This document shows, piece after piece, positions 10,735-22,831 of a stretch of DNA of 64,000 nucleotides. A model generated the notes under the pieces. The model saw only the letters and a program-made list of their open reading frames with translations, searched no databases and was not told the origin of the DNA. The stretch covers positions 53,334,333 to 53,398,332 of the forward strand of contig OX419756.1 of the NCBI GenBank assembly GCA_948567375.1. Direction: 5' to 3'. How positions within the stretch are numbered: the first letter of the stretch is position 1; each line of letters starts with the position of its first letter. This DNA is from Lunularia cruciata (lineage: Eukaryota; Streptophyta; Marchantiopsida; Lunulariales; Lunulariaceae). A program made the position numbers and the translations under genes.

Positions 10735-11416
10735 TGTAATACCTAATTGTAAATGTGTGTGGCATTGTGATATTTAGCTTGGTATTACAAATACTTGAGA
10801 TATATTATTTATATAGAGATAAAGGATGGTTTTAGATTAGTCATGACTAGCAAAAGTTAGTCATAGCTAAGATAGAGGAACCTTACTTTAGAGGAAGTGA
10901 AAAAAATGAACACCAATATTCTAGTATGTTGACTTGGTATTATTCCTAAGTGTTTGGCTTTGAGGAAAAAGTTGAGAACTCTTGGGCCCGCAAACCTTTT
11001 TGTTTTGGATTCTTCTATAGTTTAAGGATAGCCCATGTGAAGGAATCCTTGACTTAGTGGTTGGGTCAAGATAAGACCACATGCTTTGGAGAATATTCCC
11101 ATGAGTATGGATATTCCTTTAGCTTTTTTACTTTATTTGACTTTTAGCCTAATAACTTGAGTTACTCCAAGAATTAATAACTTTTGTGCATAACTATTTC
11201 ATAAGTATTTAAAAAGGGGTGAGGAGGTTCTCATCATCCTTTCATTTGCAACTATCTCTCTCTTATTGAGTTGTCTAGTGAGCAATGTCTTGAGTCTTAG
11301 AGTGTTAGCCTTGGAAGACTCTGATGGAGTTGGAGTTCTTTGCCTTCTTAGTCCATGGTGCGTTACCATAATAGCCATCAGAGGTTCATCTTGAGTGAGA
11401 GATAGGCCGGATCACA
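10735..11416 (+). mobile_element. Family B solo LTR, copy B2
   Basis: A 682 bp match to the 33-722 copy with the same ends (TGTAATACC... to GGATCACA). The flanks GCTC and ATTC agree at only two of four positions, so the target duplication is decayed or lost. This copy shows a clear TATTTAAAAAGG box about 200 bases before its end. It lies in the gag region of element M. Confidence 0.82.
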
Positions 11417-11583
11417 ATTCTACACATGAAGTTTGAGAGTCTCTATCACCCGCATATGAGGTAGAAACCTCAACACCTAAATCTCATCTGCTTTGAGCTA
11501 TGGCAATGCTAGCCAATCTTTGCTCCAATTGCTCAATCTGAGTAACCATGGCTATATCAAAAGTAAGAGCAAGTATTGCACCC
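11417..11583 (-). pseudogene. Element M: gag N-terminal piece, between two insertions
   Basis: Minus-strand reading gives a coiled-coil-like block ...MVTQIEQLEQRLASIAIAQS. Heptad-like coiled coils are common near the gag N-terminus in this kind of element. It is bounded by solo LTRs A3 and B2. Confidence 0.45.
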
Positions 11584-12334
11584 TATAATACCAAGAGCTA
11601 GCCATATGATCTAGATGTGAAATTGAGTCTGGTAACATCTGGAATGATGTTATACATGATGGTCAAAATAGATCAGATAGAAGTATCACCAAAAGGGTAC
11701 TTCTACTAATAGTGCAAAAAACCAAAATAGATTTGAAAACTTTAAAACCAATAGCTAGACATATGATCTGAAGGTGAGAATTGGGTTGGTAACATCTGGA
11801 AGGATGTTACACAAGATAGACTGAATAGATCAGAAAGAGGTATCACCAAAAGGGGACTTCTACTAATAGAGTTGGAAACAAAATATGCTTGAAATCTTTA
11901 AGGCAATTTTGGAGGCCTAAACGGATGAATTAAGCCTAAAAAATGTGCAGATTCCCCCCAACAAAGGAAATGTAGGCCTTCCCTCCCCCTTGCTTTGTCT
12001 CGTCGAGAGCTTTCCAACGGTACCTCACCCACGTGATTCTGAGATTCCTACAAGAAGATTCCCTAAAAGATTCCCTTTGATCAAAGCTTGTTTGACCAAC
12101 CAGATATGACCAAGACCGACATGTCACCCATCCAAGTAGGTAATCCAAGGGTGGAGCTTGCTGACATGTCACCTATCTATGTACCTAATCCTACGGTGGA
12201 GCTTCATTGGAGGAGATCCGCTTTGCCTATATAATAAAGAGAAGGTGCTCCTTTGGGGCATCGGAGTTTGAGTGTGAAAGGGTGTGTTCTCAAGGTGTGT
12301 TTCTCTTCAGGTCTCCTATCCTCGGAGTATAACA
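11584..12334 (+). mobile_element. Family A solo LTR, copy A3
   Basis: A 751 bp full LTR match (TATAATACC... to ...GGAGTATAACA) flanked by a perfect 5 bp duplication CACCC (11579-11583 and 12335-12339). It carries the same internal ~155-160 bp duplication as the other family A LTRs. It sits in the gag start of element M. Confidence 0.92.
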
Positions 12335-12475
12335 CACCCCTACTAGGTATGGATCCTCTACCACCACCTTTACCACCTTGTCCTCCATGACTTAGAGCTC
12401 CTCTACCACTTACCATAGCAGCTCTACCACTCCATAACTCAGCCAAATGAAGCCTTTCTTCTTGTCACTTTGAAT
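12335..12475 (-). pseudogene. Element M: first part of gag
   Basis: Minus-strand reading is Gly/Arg-rich (AELWSGRAAMVSGRGALSH, then GGRG repeats). It continues, across the family C solo LTR, into the tandem array at 32969. The Gly/Arg-rich character fits a nucleic-acid-binding gag N-terminus, but no domain is recognised. Confidence 0.45.
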
Positions 12476-14078
12476 TGTGACAACCCAACAAATATCACTT
12501 TTGCGGTAATCAGGTAAGTAAAGTTTGTTCCCCGTAGAGATATAATCCAAAATATCCAAATACAAAGCAAAGTAACCAAATTATTTCTTCTTGGTTGCAT
12601 ATTTAATCTCTCAAGTAGAAACCACACCTAGAAGAGATTAAAAAGCACTGACTTGCAATCTCATCATGCATTAACACGTCTAATCACAAACCCATCAAAT
12701 CTTTCCAAACAATCTTGATTGTGATGATTCAGTCTCTCCCAAAAATGGCACTCTACTGTAAAACACTATCGCCTCAAAATTGTGTTCCACCCTTCCACTA
12801 AAGGCACAACTTCCTTGATCAAAATTGCTTCACATCAACACTATGCTACACTCACAATTATAGAATACTACCAACACTACAATTCCTCTCAAATCTGCCA
12901 AGGCATTGCTCTAATTGCACTTCACTCAGGATCAAAGACACAAAATGAAGATCAAGGCTGTAGAATCCAACATCCAACAAACACATTGACTTGCACTTCA
13001 AAATTCTCCAAACACTCACAATTACAAACAAAAAGTTGATACTCAAAATTAAGCTCAAGCAACGAGCGCTACTTCACAACACTTTGCTTTATCTATTGTT
13101 AGAATTATGAGCATTGAACAACAACATATTGCAAATGTCTCCTTTAAATAGGCAGAGCACTTCAGTAGTTATTTAACTTCCTAAACTACTTCCTAACTAC
13201 CTCTAACAACTTTGCAGATCTGAAATGATAATGCAACTCTTCATATCTGCCTCTTCCAATCTCAAAATTTTCCTAATCCAACCCGATGTCTACCTCTACT
13301 TTGGCTTCTGAACTCAATGATCCTCCAAGTATTTCTCCTTCTTCAAGTCTATCTAATTCTACTAAGTCCTTCACTAACTCTACTACTTCTTCACTATAAA
13401 ATACAATTGATGTCATGGGTAACCTTTCTAACTCTTTATCTCCCAACCCACTCTTCTCTAAAGTGTCAAGTGCTTAATCCAAAGGCACCTGCACTCCTAC
13501 TTCTCTTACTTTGGACTTAGTCTCTAACCTCAAGGAACTACAAAGTCTCTCCAATTCTGAATGTACTAAGTCTAATCTAAGACACACATTGTCTTCTGCT
13601 TCTAATATCTTCCTATCTACTAGATCTCTGAAGCAAATCAACAACTGGTTCAATTCAATGTCCTTCACTTTCTTCTTCTTTGTTTCCTACACTAACAACT
13701 TTAACTCGTGTAGTCTTGCTTCCTCCAACTAGACTTCAGACATCATCCCTAACATTGCTTTCAGTCTTACAATGACATCTTTGCTTGCATCTTGTCTTGA
13801 CATCTGTAGCTTCTCTCTTTGCTAACAATTCTTCCCGATACATCTTTACTTCATCTCCAACTTGGCCTTCAATGCTTCCTTTTCCTTCACACTCTGCCTA
13901 AGCTCTACATACTTACAAAGCTCTACTAACTCCCTCTCTCATCAACTTATCTTCTTTTTCAACTCCAAATTTTCATCACTCATCTATTGTACTACTGCCG
14001 ATTTGTCCTTCACTCTTGAGTGATTGTACTTCAATTCATCTTGCTTCTTTTATAATTGTACTAACAAAGGACAAATTG
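12476..14078 (-). repeat. C' LTR, segment 1: R/U5 and end of the U3 gene
   Basis: The first ~800 bases match the R/U5 side of all C LTRs, from TGTGACAACCC through the conserved block containing AGGCACAACTTCC. From about 13280 a minus-strand coding remnant follows: the acidic tail, then a coiled coil (LVDRKILEAEDN). This is the C-terminal half of the U3-encoded protein, decayed. Confidence 0.8.
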
Positions 14079-15984
14079 TGATACCCACATTTTTCATTTT
14101 GGATGAGTTTTAAAGAAGAAATGCATTACTGAAACCAAGTTGAACCCAAATGGAGAATAAACAATGAGAAGTTTATATTTTGATTTGACCCAAAGAAGTT
14201 GACTTTGTGTTGGAGGAATAAAAGAATCGGATTGGATCAGATCCAAAGAAGCTTACTTTGTGTCAGAGGAGAAAAAAATTGGATCAGATGCCAAAGGAGG
14301 GCAGACCCAAAGGAGGAAGGGAAGTTGTAGGTCAGGATTCTTTCAGGGGCCATATCTCAATGAGTACAAATTCAAATCATGCGTGCTATATCTTGTTGGA
14401 GGTGTCTCGTTTAGAGCTTTCCATTGCTACCAAAATTGCAGAGTTTGGAGGTCTGTACAAGAAGTAACACACCTTTGAAGTTTTGGGAGTAGATGTATAG
14501 AGTAGTTTAATGTCTTTGGGTTGGTGTCTTTGGGTCTATAGGACTTCGGACTTCGTAATTTGGGTTTACATGACTTTGTGTCTAAAGACTTTGCCTAAAG
14601 ACAAATATGATTCAACCCAAGGAAGTTGGACCTCAAAGTGCAGTGAAGGTGACTTTGAGAGTTTTTCCAGAGGGATCAGAGGAAGTTAGAGTAGTGAAAG
14701 AAAATAGTTAGGATACCCATGACTTCAATTTCAGTTGTGATTGAAGATAGGATAGAATTAGAGGAGAAATAGCAATAGTGAATAAACCCAAAATGCAGGA
14801 TCAGACAATAAGTGTCTTTGGATCAATAACATGAGGGATTAGGGGAAAGTGGGTTACAAATTGAAGGAGTAGATAGTGTACCCATGCTTTTAATTACAAC
14901 TCTTGATGAGGATATAATAGAACTAGCAAAGGAATTGATAGTAGCTAGATCCAAAGTAGATAACATAGGAGTGTAGATGTCTTTGGAGTTACCGTTGGAG
15001 GTATTAGAGAAGAGTGGGTCAGGAGAAAGAGAGTTAGAAGGATTACCTATGATGAGAATTGTAGATCAGATTGGAGAACAATTAGAATTGGTAGAGGAAT
15101 TAGGAGTTGTGAAACCCGAGGACAAAGTAGTGTGTGAAGTTACTTTGGGATCAAGTTTGAAAGTCGATGAAGAAGTAGACATCAGATTGGAGTAGAAATA
15201 GATTTGAGATTTGAAGAGACAAATATGAAGGGTTGCATTGTCATTTTGGATCTGCAGGTTAGAAGAGTTGTTGTAGAACGGTATTTTTGTTAGAACTATC
15301 GTTTGCTTCACTATTTAAAGGTGGCATTCGCAGTACTATGTTGTTCAGTTCTCATTATTTTTGAGAATAGATAAATCAAAGTGCTGTGAAGCAGTGCTCG
15401 TTGCTTAAGCTTGATTTTGAGTATCAACTTTGGGTTTGTGTTTGTGAGTGTGTAAAGAAATTTGAAGTGCTAGTTAGTGTGCTTGTTGGATGTTGGATTC
15501 CGCAGCCTTGATCTTCATTCTGTGTATTTGATCTTGAGTGAAGTGCAATCGAACAATGCCTTGACAAATCAGAGAGGAATTGTAGTGTTGGTAGTATTTT
15601 GCATTTGTGAGTGCAGCGCAAAGTTGATGTGAAGCAATTTTGATCAAGGAAGTTGTGCCTTCAGTGGAGGGGTGGAACACAATTTTGAGGCAAAGTTGTT
15701 TTGCAGTGAAGTGCTTTGGGAGAGCTTGAATCATCACAATCAAGATTGTTTGGAAAGATTTGAAGGAGTTGTGATTAAGAAGTGTTAATGTGTGACAAGA
15801 CTGCAAATCAGTGCTTGTTATTCTCTTCAGGGTGTGGTTTCTACCTGAGAGATTAAAGATGCAATCAAGAAGAACTACATTGTGACATTTGACTTTGTAT
15901 GTGGACATTTCTGACCTGTATCTCTGTGGGAACAAACTTTACTTACCCAATTACCGCAAAAGTGATATTTACCGGGTTTTCACA
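14079..15984 (+). mobile_element. C'' : shortened family C LTR, plus strand
   Basis: Starts TGATACCCACATTTTTC and ends GGGTTTTCACA, matching the two ends of family C LTRs, but is only about 1.9 kb long. The middle of U3, including most of the gene carried there, is absent. Only the acidic C-terminal tail (about 14975-15195) and the R/U5 side remain. I find no clean target duplication. It lies within C'. Confidence 0.78.
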
Positions 15985-16680
15985 CAAGCCACCCATGACA
16001 AGTACTCTACTCCACTCAAGACTTTGGATTTCTCAACTTGCTTTGGCTCTTTGCTTCTTACCTCTTCTACAAGAGCTTTACTCCAATGTCTTAATCTTCT
16101 AACTCTTAGAGGTTCTTCATCTGACTGGCCCCTTCTTCTTCTAATGGACTCACATTACTTACTTTTGCTACCGCAATAGCAACACTTTCTCTTCTGCTCC
16201 ACTGAACTTCTACTATTGGCTTGGCCTCCAAAGTTTTTGTTATTTCAGCAGGATGAAACTCCTTCTCTCCTTCCTCAGCATTGTCTCTACCTCATTGATG
16301 AACTTCTACCTCACCTTTGCTCCCATTGCTTGACTCTTCACTTTGCAATGTCAACTCTGGTTCTTCTTCTTCTTCCGAGCCTTCTTCCTTGCACTCAGCT
16401 TCACCTTTTGACTCTTCTGCTCTTGACAACTCATCAAGCACTACAACTTCTTGTCTTGGGAATACTTTCTGCACCCTCTTTGGCTTGATTGGCAAAAAAC
16501 TCTCCTCTGGGTGACTTTGCTTCTGTGTCTTTGGAATGGCCACCGCTACACTTAGATATTGCCTTGTGCACAAATAGTGCTTATCACTACTTTGGATCTG
16601 TCAAATATACTACTGTTCCTCACCATCTGCAGTCTTTCGTAAGTTGGAATGGAAATGCAACACAATCTTTCTTTGCTTAG
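15985..16680 (-). repeat. C' LTR, segment 2: middle of the U3 gene
   Basis: Minus-strand coding remnant with acidic, Ser-rich stretches (EAECKEEGSEEEEE near 16400-16360), matching the acidic part between the globular and coiled-coil regions of the U3 protein. It is cut at 16680 by the full C element. Confidence 0.75.
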
Positions 16681-17067
16681 TGTGGTGCACACATTTTCTG
16701 TTTTTTTTCAGAATAAAGGAGAAGAAGTGTATAGAGAAGTCGGATTGCGCCTATATGGCCAAAGAAGGCAAAGAAAAGAGTCTTTGGGATGAAAACCAAA
16801 GTAAAGTGACTTTGCGGCATAAGGCAAAGTATTCAGAAATGCCTTGTCAGCATACAACCCGAAGTAAATTGTCTTTGGATTGGGGGGAGCTCAACCCTAG
16901 GCAAAGATAGTCTAACAACCTTTTGTCGGGGTGAGAAATTCAAGAAGGAGCCGTTTGAAAACTGGCGGCTTATACACGTGAAGGTTGATTGACAATGACA
17001 AGTGCATGTTGGAGGGGTGATTTCTTGGTAGGAACTCAAAGTGACGGAAGACAAAGAAGCACAACTC

Positions 17068-17076
17068 TATAAAAAT
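17068..17076 (+). promoter_or_regulatory. TATA box for the U3 gene
   Basis: TATAAAAAT lies 165 bases before the ATG of the U3 coding region. The same box is at 27664-27672 in the 3' LTR. Equivalent boxes occur in the minus-strand LTRs of E, J and C'. This is a sequence match plus conserved position; transcription itself is inferred. Confidence 0.6.
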
Positions 17077-17232
17077 CAAAACTGCAACAACGAAATGTTG
17101 AGCAATTTTCCTTTGCCGTTGAGGAGTCGTCTTGTAGGTGATCGGGGAAAGGGAAATAGAGTTGGACTCGTGTTAGTGCGTAAGGGAGAAGTCGTGAGAG
17201 TGAAATCAAGAGAAAGTGAGAAAGTAGAAGAG

Positions 17233-19606
17233 ATGGGAGGAGGGAAGAAGAACTCCAAATTTGCAGTGAGAAATCATGCAATTTGGAGATTAGATGTGAT
17301 AGCGAGGATCAAAGTCTTGAACCAACTTCGGATCACCTTTGTAGCATGGAACTGGAATGTAAGTTTTCCAGGATTCATGACAGAAATCATTGAGAGCAAG
17401 TGTCTCGATGGACCCGAGGAAGAAGGGAAGAGAGGAAATCCGGCTCGCTGGACAGAGTCGGATTGGAGACTCGTACTCGGGAAGGAGGCAAGCTCGGAGC
17501 AGGGAGCCACGTTCTTGGGGAGAGGATAGATAGCCCAAGAGAATCAGGAGGTGAGAGATGCCTTCTTGTCGAAAAGAACAAAGAATAGGTACAAAGTTGA
17601 GAGTTACAAGGATCCAGTGAAGAGAGGGATCATGAGTGCTCTCATGGCAATCTTGAAGCCGGAGAGAACGACTTATGTGATGAAACACCAAGCGGTGTTC
17701 TTCCATGAGTTGTTTGCAGGAGAACCAATCAATTGGACGAGGTGTTTTCACGGAAGAACAAGGCAGATGGTGTGGAATTTGCGGGATAAGTTGCCTCCAC
17801 ACTATATTGTGCTGTTTGTAGCACACTTCTACCTCGGGCTCAATTTGCTGAGCTTGGCGGAGCGGACTTGGATGGTGTTGCACTTCCATCCTGATGTGCG
17901 AAAGGAGGTTGATGTCAAGGAGCAACAATACATTCTCCAAATCTGGAGCACGGATGACTACTATGCAAAGACAAGGAAGAACGTGGAGGTCACAGTGAGT
18001 ACCCCAACGAAGAAGAGGAGTTGGCAAGGAGAAGCCGAAGAAAGCAAGAAACCTCGGAAGATGCGGAGAAGTAACCCGAGGTGAGGAATGGTGGTAATTG
18101 AGTCAAAAGATGAAGACTCAAAAGGCAAGGCCGAGCTCAAAACGGAGGACTCGGAACATGAGGAGGAACCTAAGCTGACACTGCAGAGCACAGATACGAG
18201 TAGTGATAGTGAAGAAGGTGGAGAGATGACATCGGCACCAGCGGCTGACGAATACAAAGAAGAAGTGCAAGCGGAGATGGAAGCCAAAGACAACACACCG
18301 CTGGAGGATGTAAGGTGAAGTGTGAAGCGGGGCCGAGTAGAGTGAAGGAAGAGGTAGAAGAAAGCTCGGGCAGTGAGGTATCAATCCCGATACGAAGACT
18401 CTAGAGAAGAAGGCGAGTATCAGGAGAATACGAGGAGAGAAGAGAGACCACTCCGTGGGAGGAAGTAGTTGCCAATGATGGAGTGGAGTACCTGTGAGAG
18501 GTAGTGTGCCCATTGTTGGTGAAGTTGGAGCATAAGAAGAAGGAGATGCAGTCGACTTGTCCAGAGGTAAAGACTGTATTGCAGGTGGTAGTGAGATTAG
18601 AAGCAGAAAACTCGAAGTTGAAGAGGAGTGTAACCCGAGGTGAGGAGGAGAGAGAAGTACTGCAAGCAGAGGCAGTAGAGAGAAGTCAGGTAATTGAAGG
18701 CCTGAAGAGGGAAGTGAGCTATCGAGAGGATCTTGCGAGGAAGAGTGACATAGCAAGAGAGAGACAAGTAGCTGAATTCAAAATCTAGAAGCAGCAGTTT
18801 GCTGATTCAAGAGTAGAACTTATCCATGCTATGGCGAGGGTAGCAACAAAGGATCAAGAGCTCGATAGAGTGATGGAGAGTATGGAGAAGAAGAAGCAAC
18901 TCTGGCAACAAGAGTTGGCTGCACGGTAGAGAAGAAGAGAGATTGCGAGAGTTACTTTGTAATCAGGAAGAGAAGATTGAACAGAAGGAGAAGGAGAAGG
19001 AAACGGTGAAAGCCGAATTTGAGGCAGAGTTGGCAATGTACCAAGAGGAATGGCTTGCAGATTGGGAACGAGAAAGGAAGACAAGATTGAAGCTATTGAA
19101 GGAGATAGTCCTTAGGGTGAACGCGATGTTAAGTACAGAAGCCAGCGTTTGGATTGAAGAAGCGCGAGTGCACGAGTTGAAGTTGTTGGTGCAGGAGACA
19201 AGGCGCAGACAAGCAAAAGATACAAAGATGAATGCCTTGTTGATCAAATTAAGAACTCGTGTAGACAGAAAGGTTTTAGAGGTAGAGGATAACATTTCAA
19301 TTAGATTAGACTTAGTGAAAATAGAGCTAGAAAAACTTCGGAAGGATGTAAGAGCAAAACCCGAAGTAGATAACATAGGAGTCAAAATGTCTTCGAGTTG
19401 CCATCAGAGACATTAGAGAAGAGTGGGTCGGGAGATAAGGAGTTAGATAGATTATCCACTAGTGGAATTTCAGATCAGGAAGAGAATTGCTGGATCTGGT
19501 AGAAGAAGTAGGAGATCTGAAACCCGAGGACAGAGTAGTAGGAAGTAAAATTACTTCAGGTTCGGGTTTGAAAGCCAAAGAAGAAGTAGACATCGGATCG
19601 GATTAG
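17233..19606 (+). pseudogene. U3-encoded coiled-coil protein, 5' LTR copy
   Basis: About 790 codons within the LTR. The N-terminal part (to about 17980) is globular-looking, with blocks WTESDWRLVLGKEA, YKVESYKDPVKRG, MKHQAVFFHELF and LPPHYIV...HFYLGLNLL. A basic patch and an acidic/Ser-rich stretch follow (about 18000-18320). A long heptad-rich coiled coil runs from about 18510 to 19370, with a short acidic tail to 19606. I recognise no known family. The start is the ATG of MGGGKK, downstream of a TATA box and alignable in the 3' LTR; an upstream in-frame ATG at 17041 lies before that box. The frame is broken a handful of times. Confidence 0.7.
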
Positions 19607-19721
19607 TAACAGATTTGAGATTTGAAGAGGCAGATATGAAGAGGTGCATTGTCATTTTGGATCTGCAGGTTAGAATAGTTGTTGTAGAATGGTATAGTTG
19701 TTAGAACTGTTGATTGCTTCA

Positions 19722-19729
19722 CTATTTAA
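19722..19729 (+). promoter_or_regulatory. TATA-like box for the genomic transcript
   Basis: CTATTTAAG lies about 675 bases before the LTR end and about 115 bases after the end of the U3 coding region. The same box is at 31063-31070 in the 3' LTR. Its position suits the start of R and the genomic RNA. Confidence 0.55.
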
Positions 19730-20407
19730 GAGTGGCATTTGTAGTTAGATGTTGTTCAATGCTCATAATTTCTGAGAATAGATAAAGCAAAGTGCTGTGA
19801 AGCACTGCTTGTCGCTTGAGCTTGATTCCAAGTATCAACTTTGCAATTGTGTTTGTGAGTGTTTGGAGAAATTCGAAGGGCAAGTCAGTGTGCTTGTTGG
19901 ATGTTGGATTCCACAACCTTGATCTTCATTCCGTGTGTTTGATCCTGAGTGAAGTGCAATCAAAGCAATGCCTTGACAGATCTGAGAGGAATTGTAGTGT
20001 TGGTAGTATTCTGTATTTGTGAGTGCAGTGCGAAGTTGATGTGAAATAATTTTGATCAAGGAAGTTGTGCCTTCAGTGGAGGGGTGGAACACAATTCTGA
20101 GGCAAAGTCGTTTTGCAGTGAAGTGCCATTTTTGGGAGAGCCTGAATCATCACAATCAAGATTGTTTGGAAAGAATTGAAGGATTTGTGATTAAGGAGTG
20201 TGAATTTGTGACAAGACTGCAAATCAGTGCTTGTTACTCTCTTCTGGGTGTGGTTTCTACCTGAGAGATTAAAGACGCAACCAAGAAGAACTACATGATA
20301 CTATTTGACTTTGTATTTGGACATTTCTGACTAGTATCTCTGCGGGAACAAACTTGACTTACCCGATTACCGTAAAAGTGATATTTGCCGGGTTGTCACA
20401 TGATTTT

Positions 20408-20425
20408 TGGCGCCGCTGCCGGGGA
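20408..20425 (+). other. Primer binding site, tRNA-Asp-like
   Basis: TGGCGCCGCTGCCGGGGA begins seven bases after the 5' LTR. It is almost the TGGCGCCGTTGCCGGGGA motif common in Athila and allied plant Gypsy elements. Confidence 0.88.
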
Positions 20426-20488
20426 TACAAATCTTGGAAGTGGAATAATACAAAGCCAAATTGGAAACTGGGTATCAATGCAATATGA

Positions 20489-22831
20489 ATGTCTGCATCG
20501 AGAGAACAACGGGAAGAGAGGGCTCAAAGACAAGCACTTCAGCGTGAAGAAGATGAACGTCTAAACGTCCCATCCACTGTTGACGATACTGAACAAGAGG
20601 CGTTGGATTTTCAACTCCTTCACGAAGTGCAAGAAGCCCTGCGAGAACTTGACCATAAGAAACGCAAAGGCGGTTGGCAAGGCTACTTCACATCTCCCTC
20701 TTCTTCCAAGAAGAAGAAAGAATCGAGTGGGCAAACATATGCATTGCAGCCCAGTCCACCAACTTCCCCTAGAGCTTTAAAGGAAGTTGTTTCCTTGAAG
20801 AACTTTGTTTGAGAAAAGACAGCACGTACACTTACTGAAGACGAGTGTCAACATCTTCTATGAACAATTCCTTGGTTGTCCCGAAGGAATTTTGAAGAAC
20901 CAATCGAAGATGTTGATCCTAAATCTTCCACTCGGGTTGAAGTTGACACCCTCATAGCAGAAATTGTCGAAGAAGATCCCACCTTGAATTTGACAAATTG
21001 GAATCCCTGGTCTGACAACACGGCGTTAATACCAGCCAATTCTTCAGTTCCGTCAAGTTCAACACTACCTCAGCCGATCCCAGTGCATCAAACAATGACT
21101 TTGCTGCCTGTCACCCGACACGCCTATCAGAAGTACAAGGGGACAGAACAAGACAAAGACCCCGATGAATTCATTGAAGAATTCGAAGTCATCTCCTTTG
21201 CTAACAAGGAGCATGACTCGGCGGATCGACTGAGAATTTTCCCAAGTCTGCTCTGCAAGAAAGCTTGGAGCTGGTACACCCATGTGACCCATAAGGGGTT
21301 TGTACCAGCGGATTGGGCAGACTTGAGAAACAACTTCCTGGAACAATTCCGGGAAGTTGACTACGATATGAGTGTCTTTACGGCACTCAACGATTTGGAC
21401 CGTGGCAAGAAGGAGAAGTTGAGAGACTACTCTGAGCGGTTCATGGCACTACTGAAACGAGTTCCCAAGCAATCGGGGGTGGTGGGTTACTCCAATGCCC
21501 AAGCCATTACCTTGTTCCTCGGGGGCCTTTCACTAGAGATACAAATCTTTGCCAAGGAGAGGAATGTAACTTCCCTAGACAAAGTACTCAAACATGTCGC
21601 TCGTTATGAAGCGGCCCACTCTCACTTTGCCGGTAACCGGAGAAATCGGGAGAAGAAAGGTAAGAAGCCCTAAAGGAGAGCTTTGCGTAGCACCTCCCCT
21701 TCTTCGGACAAATCCTCTATGTCTTCAAGCTCTTCTTTGGAATCCAAAGAAGAATCAAAGCCAAGACGAGTCAGAAGATGTGGAGGCAAGAAACCAGTGA
21801 CTCCTCTTGCAAAGAGTGTACATAAGGCGGATACCAAGCTGGATGCCCTCATTAAGGAGTTTTTGGATTTCAAGATCCAGATGATTGGGGCCAAGGACCG
21901 AAGAAAGGCCCCAGCATTTGGACAATCTAATGTGTGGTGCACCGCATGTGGCAAATCTGGCCACGCCAACACAGAATGCAATACTCGTAATGCATTCCTG
22001 GTGCAGTAAATTGATTGGGTTCCGGGATGGAATCAAGACGAGGACGAAGAGGCGGTGTACCAAACTCAGGAAGTATAGCCCCAAGTGAGCACATTGTATC
22101 AAGGTCCAAGGTTTGGACCCAGGGAGTATAACTCCAATGCTCCTCCATGAAGACCACCAATGAGCAACCAAAATTGGCCTCTGAATGTTGCACTCGGAGC
22201 CTGTTATAATTGTGGCTCAATGGGACATTGGTCTCCAAACTGTCTCGAGCCAAGAAGGAAAATTAGGTACGTTCCCCTGTGCAGAAATTGTAAAGGATCG
22301 GGGCATATGGGCAACCAATGTCCTCACCCACCAAACCCGAAGCCACCTGTAAAGTATATACATACCCCCGCTGAGCGTGCAGCCCTTCAGCCAAAGGGGG
22401 ATACGAATGTAAATTGTATCACTCTTGAGGAAGAAAGACCTCAAGAAGGGAGTCCGGCCTCAGAAGGAGAATGGCCGGACCTTGAGATTTTGAAGGTTGA
22501 AACACACTCCAGTAAGAAGAAGCGTGATCCCAAAGAACTGAGTACGACCTCGTCATCTTCAAGAAAGGCAAAGAGACTACGCCCAAAAGCAATTCTTTTT
22601 GCTAAGGAGGAAAAGATCCTTGCAAAAGCGAAAGCTAAAGCCTTGCAGAAAGAACTAAAGGAGGCACTACTTAGGACTTGGGAACTGAGTTTGGAAGAGG
22701 AGACAAAGACAAAGTCTCCAATTTTTCTGGTGGACATCCGATCCGAAGTAAAGGGTCTGATCCAAGCCAAGGTGGGCCAACCCGAGGAACCTTGGGTCAA
22801 GGCCATCAGCAAGCCTGTCACCATTTTGTAG
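20489..22831 (+). pseudogene. gag of the full family C element
   Basis: An N-terminal charged region (20489-20812) is followed by the gag core in a 265-codon open stretch at 20876-21673 (RLRIFPSLLCKKAWSWYTH, then LRDYSERFMALL and FLGGLSLEIQ). Three CCHC knuckles come next: CTACGKSGHANTEC near 21945, CYNCGSMGHWSPNC near 22205, and CRNCKGSGHMGNQC near 22280. Most plant Gypsy gags have one or two knuckles. Lys-rich sequence follows to about 22830. Broken, with few breaks. Confidence 0.88.

Larger units (their letters stand above)
6815..12475 (-). mobile_element. Element M: Gypsy element carrying a cytosine methyltransferase domain
   Basis: Read on the minus strand, after removing later insertions, the order is gag-like sequence, protease, DNA cytosine-5 methyltransferase domain, reverse transcriptase, then (after an apparent internal loss) an integrase zinc-finger-like piece. 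It was hit by the family A chromovirus on the left, solo LTRs A2, B2 and A3, and a family C solo LTR at its 5' side; the tandem array at 32969-33215 continues it. It is heavily decayed, with dozens of breaks, and is among the oldest layers. Its LTRs are not identified in this window. Confidence 0.75.
16681..20400 (+). repeat. 5' LTR of the full family C element (3.72 kb)
   Basis: TGTGGTGCACAC... to ...GGGTTGTCACA. It matches 27278-31740 along its whole length once the B insertion there is removed. The U3 part is about 3 kb and contains a promoter-like site, a large coding region and a second TATA-like box. R/U5 is about 0.65 kb. Confidence 0.92.

Noticed and set aside
12782-13039. Repeated ~85-codon frames in R/U5 of C LTRs (also near 15.5, 20.0, 31.3, 40.5 and 56.8 kb) as a small gene
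   Set aside because: Copies of one conserved non-coding LTR region; frames differ between copies and run on both strands.
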